A stretch of 36,879 bases of DNA from an uncultured Lachnospiraceae bacterium. GTDB taxonomy: Bacteria; Bacillota; Clostridia; Lachnospirales; Lachnospiraceae. The notes beneath the pieces were generated by a model that did no database searches, was not told the DNA's origin, and saw only the letters and a list, made by a program, of their open reading frames with translations. Position numbers and translations under genes: made by a program. The stretch spans positions 1 through 36,879 of the forward strand of contig CAJOOB010000015.1 in assembly GCA_905236025.1 (NCBI GenBank), given 5' to 3'. Each line of letters starts with the position of its first letter. Position 1 is the first letter of the stretch. Below, piece after piece: positions 32,197-36,879 of the stretch.

Positions 32197-33561
32197 ATGA
32201 TTAATATATTTGAAGTAAATGAAACAAACCAGATGGTTGAACAGGAAAATTTAGATGTTCGTACCATAACAATGGGTATAAGCCTTTTGGATTGTATGGG
32301 AACAGACCTTAATGAGGTTTGTGAAAAGATTTATAATAAGATTATAACAAAAGCTGAAAAGCTTGTTGAAACCGGTGAAGAAATAAGTCACGAAATCGGC
32401 GTTCCGATTGTAAATAAGCGTATCAGCGTAACTCCAATCGGCTTAGTCGGTTCTGCATGCTGTAAAACAACCGATGATTATGTCATGATTGCAAAGACTC
32501 TTGATAAGGCTGCAAAGAAGGTTGGCGTCAATTTCCTTGGTGGCTATTCGGCGCTTGTTTCAAAGGGTATGACTCCGTCTGAAGAACTTTTGATAAGATC
32601 AATTCCAAAGGCTCTTGCTGAAACGGATATTGTCTGCAGCTCCGTTAATGTTGGCTCTACAAAGACCGGTATTAATATGGATGCCGTAAGACTTATGGGT
32701 GAAATTGTAAAGGAAACTGCTGAACTTACAAAGGAAAATGACTCAATCGGATGTGCAAAGCTTGTTATTTTCTGTAATTCAGTTGATGATAATCCGTTTA
32801 TGGCAGGGGCTTATCACGGTGTAACGGAAGCTGACTGTATTATTAACGTTGGTGTTTCCGGACCGGGTGTTGTAAGACATGCTCTTACAAAAGTTAGAGG
32901 CGAAAGCTTTGAAGTTTTGTGCGAAACAATTAAAAAGACTGCATTTAAGATTACAAGAGCAGGTCAGTATGTTGCGCAGGAAGCTTCAAAACGTTTAAAT
33001 GTACCTTTTGGTATTATTGACCTTTCACTTGCGCCTACACCGGCAATCGGTGACAGCGTTTCGGATATTTTGGAAGAAATCGGGCTTGAATCAACGGGAG
33101 CTCCGGGTACAACCGCTGCGCTTGCACTTTTAAACGACCAGGTAAAAAAAGGCGGCGTAATGGCCGGCTCATATATTGGCGGATTAAGCGGTGCATTTAT
33201 TCCTGTCAGTGAAGATCAGGGTATGATTAACGCAGTTGAACGCGGTTCACTTACCATTGAAAAACTTGAAGCAATGACATGCGTATGTTCTGTTGGTCTT
33301 GATATGATTGCAATTCCGGGAGATGTTAAGGCAACAACCATTTCCGGTATTATTGCGGATGAAGCGGCTATAGGCATGATTAACCAGAAGACAACAGCCG
33401 TAAGAGTTATTCCTGTTATTGGAAAAGGCGTGGGAGAAAAGGTTGAATTTGGCGGATTGCTTGGATATGCGCCAATCATGCCTGTAAACAATTACTCATG
33501 TGATGCGTTTGTAAATCGTACAGGACGTATACCTGCACCAATTCACAGCTTTAAGAATTAA
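32197..33561 (+). CDS. UPF0210 (DUF711, PFL-like) family protein
   Basis: The 454 residues match the family length (about 445-455). Typical blocks are [16 protein letters not shown] near the start, [56 protein letters not shown] and, near the end, [20 protein letters not shown]. The family has a pyruvate-formate-lyase-like ten-stranded barrel fold, but no glycyl-radical motif is expected, and no reaction is established. The ACT gene upstream is its usual partner. An AAAGGA box precedes the ATG. The stop codon directly abuts the stop codon of the opposing tmcAL gene. Confidence 0.93.
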   Translation: MINIFEVNETNQMVEQENLDVRTITMGISLLDCMGTDLNEVCEKIYNKIITKAEKLVETGEEISHEIGVPIVNKRISVTPIGLVGSACCKTTDDYVMIAKTLDKAAKKVGVNFLGGYSALVSKGMTPSEELLIRSIPKALAETDIVCSSVNVGSTKTGINMDAVRLMGEIVKETAELTKENDSIGCAKLVIFCNSVDDNPFMAGAYHGVTEADCIINVGVSGPGVVRHALTKVRGESFEVLCETIKKTAFKITRAGQYVAQEASKRLNVPFGIIDLSLAPTPAIGDSVSDILEEIGLESTGAPGTTAALALLNDQVKKGGVMAGSYIGGLSGAFIPVSEDQGMINAVERGSLTIEKLEAMTCVCSVGLDMIAIPGDVKATTISGIIADEAAIGMINQKTTAVRVIPVIGKGVGEKVEFGGLLGYAPIMPVNNYSCDAFVNRTGRIPAPIHSFKN

Positions 33562-34797
33562 TTACCGGACTACCAGGGTTTTTCTGGTATATTCGGTCGG
33601 GATGTCTTCTTTATACAAAGACATATATACCATACGATAAATACTGTCGGCGCGGCCGTTAAGCTTTGCCTCGTCTTTAGCCGCCAGGGCCGTGTCTGAG
33701 TTATTTTTATTAAGAGATTTTAAATCTTTTGCATAATTTACAATGCAAAAGATTTTGTTTTTTTCAAGGTTTTCCTTCACTTTTGCAAGTAAATCAGAGG
33801 AGTCTTTTTTAAATCCCAAAACAAAGGTAATGCTTGGAAAAGAAGATACATCGGATTTTTTAATATCAAGCATTATGTGTAAGAGAGCGCGGTCGATGGC
33901 CGTCTTTACCAGATCTTTGCTTTTTAATACGTCGCCAAAATCGCTAAAAGTCTTATAAGAGTCCGATTTATTAATAATTTTATTTGATAAATCCTGTGAG
34001 ACGCCGTAAATATTGGAAAAATCACGGGTTTCAATTAATTTTGTGCCGAGAACTTTTGAAAAATCATCATTTGTAAGCGGCTTTAAGTCCTGATTACTCA
34101 TATTATTTAATATATAGTTTCTTAAAGCAGAGGCGCTGTAATTAATATCTTCTTTGTTTTTTGAATGATAATCTGCAAAAGCTCTTTTTATGCATATTGG
34201 GGTGATTTTATTGTTAAGTCTTTCAATTGCTCTTAAATACTCAATCGCTAAGATGTTATTAGGTGAAGAAACAACGGATTTGACTGTATTTAATTCGAAA
34301 CCTTTAATCAATGAAACGTCTTTATCATCTGTTTCTTTTGTAAAAATAAAGTCAACGAGTGCGTCATATCCTGCAAATGCAAAGTTTTTGCCGTTTTCAA
34401 GACTTTCTTTAATTTTATCAAAATAACTTTCCCTGTAATTATTAATAATACGTGCGATAGCAGATAAAAGCTCTAAATCATCACATTCCGCACCAAAGGC
34501 AAGGTGAGTGATTCCTGCGTTATATAAAAGCATAACGCCGGCACTTGCAAAATTTTCTGCACTTGACGTTGCATATGCAACGGGGAGTTCAAGAACCAGT
34601 GAGACACCGTTTAATAAAGCGCTTTTTGCACGTTCATATTTATTGAATATGGCTACCTGCCCGCGCTCTGTGTAATTTCCGCTCATAAGTGCAATTATTT
34701 TTGCATCCGTAACTCTCTTTAAAGACTCGTCAATAAGGTATTTGTGGCCTTTGTGGAAAGGGTTGTATTCACTTATTATTCCAATAATATTTTCCAT
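33562..34797 (-). CDS. tmcAL: tRNA(Met) cytidine acetate ligase
   Basis: It uses ATP and acetate to make N4-acetylcytidine at the wobble position of elongator tRNA(Met). The 411-residue protein begins with the nucleotidyltransferase-like IIGIISEYNPFHKGHKYLI (HKGH at 15-18). It has MSGNYTERGQVAIFNKYERA, LVLELPVAYATSSAENFA and FGAECDD, the hallmark blocks of the family (formerly UPF0348/YlbM). The length fits B. subtilis TmcAL (about 415). It is the only minus-strand gene in the window, converging on the UPF0210 gene with no intervening base. The ribosome binding site is modest (GGAA). Confidence 0.95.
   Translation of the reverse strand: MENIIGIISEYNPFHKGHKYLIDESLKRVTDAKIIALMSGNYTERGQVAIFNKYERAKSALLNGVSLVLELPVAYATSSAENFASAGVMLLYNAGITHLAFGAECDDLELLSAIARIINNYRESYFDKIKESLENGKNFAFAGYDALVDFIFTKETDDKDVSLIKGFELNTVKSVVSSPNNILAIEYLRAIERLNNKITPICIKRAFADYHSKNKEDINYSASALRNYILNNMSNQDLKPLTNDDFSKVLGTKLIETRDFSNIYGVSQDLSNKIINKSDSYKTFSDFGDVLKSKDLVKTAIDRALLHIMLDIKKSDVSSFPSITFVLGFKKDSSDLLAKVKENLEKNKIFCIVNYAKDLKSLNKNNSDTALAAKDEAKLNGRADSIYRMVYMSLYKEDIPTEYTRKTLVVR
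33564..33597. terminator. Imperfect hairpin at the convergent gene ends, possible bidirectional terminator
   Basis: ACCGGA (33564-33569) pairs with TTCGGT (33592-33597), and TACCAG (33571-33576) with CTGGTA (33584-33589), around a T-rich loop. The structure lies wholly within the last codons of tmcAL and just past the UPF0210 stop. It lacks a trailing T run on either strand. Confidence 0.35.
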
Positions 34798-34826
34798 CTT
34801 GTTCCAATTTTTCTAATTTTTTTTAA

Positions 34827-34855
34827 ATTATATCAAACCGCCGAAATTCTTACAA
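34827..34855 (-). promoter_or_regulatory. Sigma-A promoter for tmcAL
   Basis: Read on the minus strand, TTGTAA (34855-34850) and TATAAT (34832-34827) are 17 bp apart, about 30 bp before the tmcAL start. Confidence 0.65.
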
Positions 34856-34985
34856 GTTCAGTAAAAGTTTTAATGGATTTCACCTTTCTTTCACATTTAA
34901 ATGATATTCTACCCTAAACATCATTAGATGATTACATAAATTAACTGTTGAATATTGAAACTATTTTATAGATGAAAGGAAAAGT

Positions 34986-36794
34986 ATGAAGAGACAATTA
35001 AAGACATTACTTGCATTACTTATGGTTCTTGCTCTTTCCTGTATGCTTTATGCGTGTGGAGACACCGACACATCAAGTGCTGTAGGTACAAAATCAAACA
35101 CAGATTCTTCTGATGATACGACAGAAGAAGACACATCCGAAACATCAGATGATGACACAGACGATGATGATTACAACGAAGAAGATGATGATGATGATGA
35201 TGACTCAGATTCAGACACAACCACAACGACGGCGTCATATACAACCGCGACATACAGTGCGGCTGAGACAACCGAAACTTATGATTCATCATCAGTTACA
35301 AATAAGATTACATTAAACGGAAGTTCAATAACAACAACGGGAAGCGGGACAACCGTTTCAGGCTCAACCGTAACCATTACGGATGAAGGCGTTTATTATG
35401 TATCAGGTACCCTTTCCAATGGCCAAATTATAATTGATGCAGACAGTGATGCATCAGTAACACTTGTTTTAAACGGAGTAACAATTACGTGCAGTGACAG
35501 TGCGCCAATCTACGCAAAACAGTGCAGCATTCTTATAATTAACCTTGTTTCCGGAACAACATCAACGCTTACGGACGGAAGCTCATATACATACGAATCT
35601 GCAGACAGCGACGAACCGAATGCCTGTCTTTACTGTGATGATAATATGACAATTAACGGAAGCGGAAAGCTTGCTGTAAATGCAAATTACGCAAACGGTA
35701 TTACTGCCAAAGACGTATTAAAGATTTATAACGGAAATATCGTGGTAGATGCTGTAAATAACGGTATTACCGGTAAAGATGCCTTGATTATTACCGGAGG
35801 AACGATTAAAGTTACATCGGGCGGAGAAGCGTTAAGAGCTTCAAATTCATCAGATGCATCTAAGGGTTACATCCTTATTACGGGCGGTACATTTACATTA
35901 GACGCAGGAGATGATGCAATCCAGGCAGAAACCGTACTCACAATTGAAGGTGGTACGTTTGACATAACAGCGGATTTGAAGGGTATTAAGGCGGATACGT
36001 CCGTATCGATTACCGGCGGAACAATTGTGATGGATGTTGATGACGATGGCATCCACTCAAACGGATCAATTACAATAAGCGGCGGAGATATTGAAATTGC
36101 TGCTGATGATGACGGTATTCACGCTGATGTTTCAATTGACATTACAGGTGGAACAATCGATATTACATATTCGTATGAAGGTGTGGAAGCAGAGACAATT
36201 ACATTTGCCGGCGGTACAACAACAATTTATGCAACGGATGACGGCGTTAATGCTTCTGTAAATACAGGATCCGCAAACATCTATATTGAGGGCGGCGTAT
36301 TGTATGTAACAACTGCAAGCGGTGATACGGACGGTCTTGATTCAAACGGAAACATCACAATAAGCGGTGGCTTTACCGTTGTATACGGTGGATCAAGTAT
36401 GGGCAATGTGGCAGGCTCAATCGATGTTGACGGAAGCATATCAATGACAGGCGGTACGGTTGTTGCTTTAGGCGGTATCTGTGAAACACCAAACAGCTCA
36501 AACTGCGGTACGGTTGTAATGAGTGGAACAAGCTTCTCGTCCGGTACTTATATTGTTAAGGATTCAAGCGGAAACACACTTATTACATTTAGCGTAAGCG
36601 GTACATATTCAAGCGGATGGATTGCGTCAGAATATATTGAGCCATCTTCGAACAGTAATTATACACTTTATAAAGACGGTTCATCATTCTACAGCTGGAC
36701 TCAGTCATCAAATACAGTGGGAAGTTCATCTTCACAGGGAGGCTTTGGTGGTGGAAACAGCAATCCACCGGGTGGAAACAACAGAAGATGGTAA
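34986..36794 (+). CDS. Lipoprotein with acidic linker and Cthe_2159-like carbohydrate-binding beta-helix
   Basis: The 602-residue protein has a lipoprotein signal peptide ending in LYAC (acylated Cys24). An extremely acidic Asp/Glu/Ser/Thr linker (about 30-80) leads to a Ser/Thr-rich stretch and a long right-handed beta-helix-like region (about 105-490). This is built of ~20-24-residue rungs with the recurring I-T/S-G-G-T motif and D-D-G-I-H/Q-A turns. The pattern fits the carbohydrate-binding family that includes C. thermocellum Cthe_2159, a calcium-binding beta-helix reported to bind cellulose and polygalacturonate. The Asp-rich turns suit calcium binding. A Gly/Asn/Ser-rich tail ends the protein. 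The ribosome binding site is AAAGGA. It should be displayed on the outer face of the membrane. Pectate lyase-like activity cannot be excluded. Confidence 0.86.
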   Translation: MKRQLKTLLALLMVLALSCMLYACGDTDTSSAVGTKSNTDSSDDTTEEDTSETSDDDTDDDDYNEEDDDDDDDSDSDTTTTTASYTTATYSAAETTETYDSSSVTNKITLNGSSITTTGSGTTVSGSTVTITDEGVYYVSGTLSNGQIIIDADSDASVTLVLNGVTITCSDSAPIYAKQCSILIINLVSGTTSTLTDGSSYTYESADSDEPNACLYCDDNMTINGSGKLAVNANYANGITAKDVLKIYNGNIVVDAVNNGITGKDALIITGGTIKVTSGGEALRASNSSDASKGYILITGGTFTLDAGDDAIQAETVLTIEGGTFDITADLKGIKADTSVSITGGTIVMDVDDDGIHSNGSITISGGDIEIAADDDGIHADVSIDITGGTIDITYSYEGVEAETITFAGGTTTIYATDDGVNASVNTGSANIYIEGGVLYVTTASGDTDGLDSNGNITISGGFTVVYGGSSMGNVAGSIDVDGSISMTGGTVVALGGICETPNSSNCGTVVMSGTSFSSGTYIVKDSSGNTLITFSVSGTYSSGWIASEYIEPSSNSNYTLYKDGSSFYSWTQSSNTVGSSSSQGGFGGGNSNPPGGNNRRW

Positions 36795-36822
36795 CAGGAT
36801 TTTAGATAATTCTATTGATTTG

Positions 36823-36858
36823 AAATGGCAGATTTATAATCTGCCATTTTATTTTTTT
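36823..36858 (+). terminator. Intrinsic terminator after the lipoprotein gene
   Basis: A perfect 12-bp stem (AAATGGCAGATT with AATCTGCCATTT), a three-base loop, then TATTTTTTT. It starts 28 bp after the lipoprotein stop. Confidence 0.93.
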
Positions 36859-36879
36859 GCCTGTATCTTAAATAAAAAA

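Noticed and set aside
35113-35316. Alternate-frame open frames over the acidic linker of the lipoprotein
   Set aside because: They arise from the GAT/GAC/GAA repeats of the acidic run and have no start signals of their own.

Overview
The window reads as an ordinary chromosomal stretch of a low-GC anaerobic Firmicute, most likely a Lachnospiraceae member (Butyrivibrio, Roseburia or Lachnospira type). The basis is A/T-rich codon use, strong AGGAG-type ribosome binding sites, sigma-A promoters with 16-18 bp spacers, and gene sets typical of that family: a five-gene biotin-dependent decarboxylase cluster, an ispH-rpsA junction, rsmD-coaD-coiled-coil, and a UPF0237/UPF0210 pair. I assign no species. 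I saw no tRNA, rRNA, CRISPR array, insertion sequence or prophage. Thirty of the 31 genes lie on the + strand; tmcAL is the exception.

Layout. 1-1.8 kb: the 3' end of a large bacterial Ig-like (Big_2) repeat surface protein and its terminator. 2.0-3.7 kb: a zinc-ribbon, single-span membrane protein of unknown role. 3.8-9.2 kb: tex, followed closely by a GH88-type unsaturated uronyl hydrolase and a DUF2264 protein, ended by a strong terminator. 9.2-9.8 kb: about 600 bp without a convincing gene. 9.8-12.3 kb: deoB-pdp nucleoside catabolism. 12.4-15.3 kb: an LtaS-type membrane phosphotransferase and a membrane-tethered metallophosphoesterase. 15.3-16.7 kb: scpA-scpB, the condensin partners. 16.8-22.1 kb: a five-gene cluster (CoA-type carboxyltransferase, OadG-like subunit, biotin carrier, OadB Na+ pump, OadA/PycB-type carboxyltransferase). 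22.2-23.3 kb: a CDF metal exporter. 23.4-28.2 kb: a tight run of an RpiR-type regulator, an HI0933-type flavoprotein, cmk, ispH and rpsA. 28.3-31.8 kb: cheR, rsmD, coaD, a coiled-coil protein and a YycJ-type metallo-beta-lactamase-fold enzyme. 31.9-33.6 kb: the ACT/UPF0210 pair. 33.6-34.8 kb: tmcAL on the minus strand. 35-36.8 kb: a lipoprotein with an acidic linker and a beta-helix resembling Cthe_2159-type carbohydrate-binding proteins.

How genes work together. The most system-like locus is 16.9-22.1 kb. It holds the three catalytic parts known from propionibacterial transcarboxylase (12S-like, 5S-like and a 1.3S-like biotin carrier) and also the two membrane subunits of Na+-pumping decarboxylases. 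It could move a carboxyl group between a CoA ester and pyruvate/oxaloacetate and couple decarboxylation to Na+ export. The CoA-type subunit is short and has altered active-site motifs, and the OadG-like subunit carries an unusual secreted-side domain. The GH88 and DUF2264 genes and the terminal lipoprotein hint at uronate-containing (pectin-like) glycan use.

Much of the window is housekeeping. Function calls rest on motif and domain recognition by eye; no database search was run. Several starts were moved downstream to an ATG with a proper ribosome binding site, as explained in the entries.
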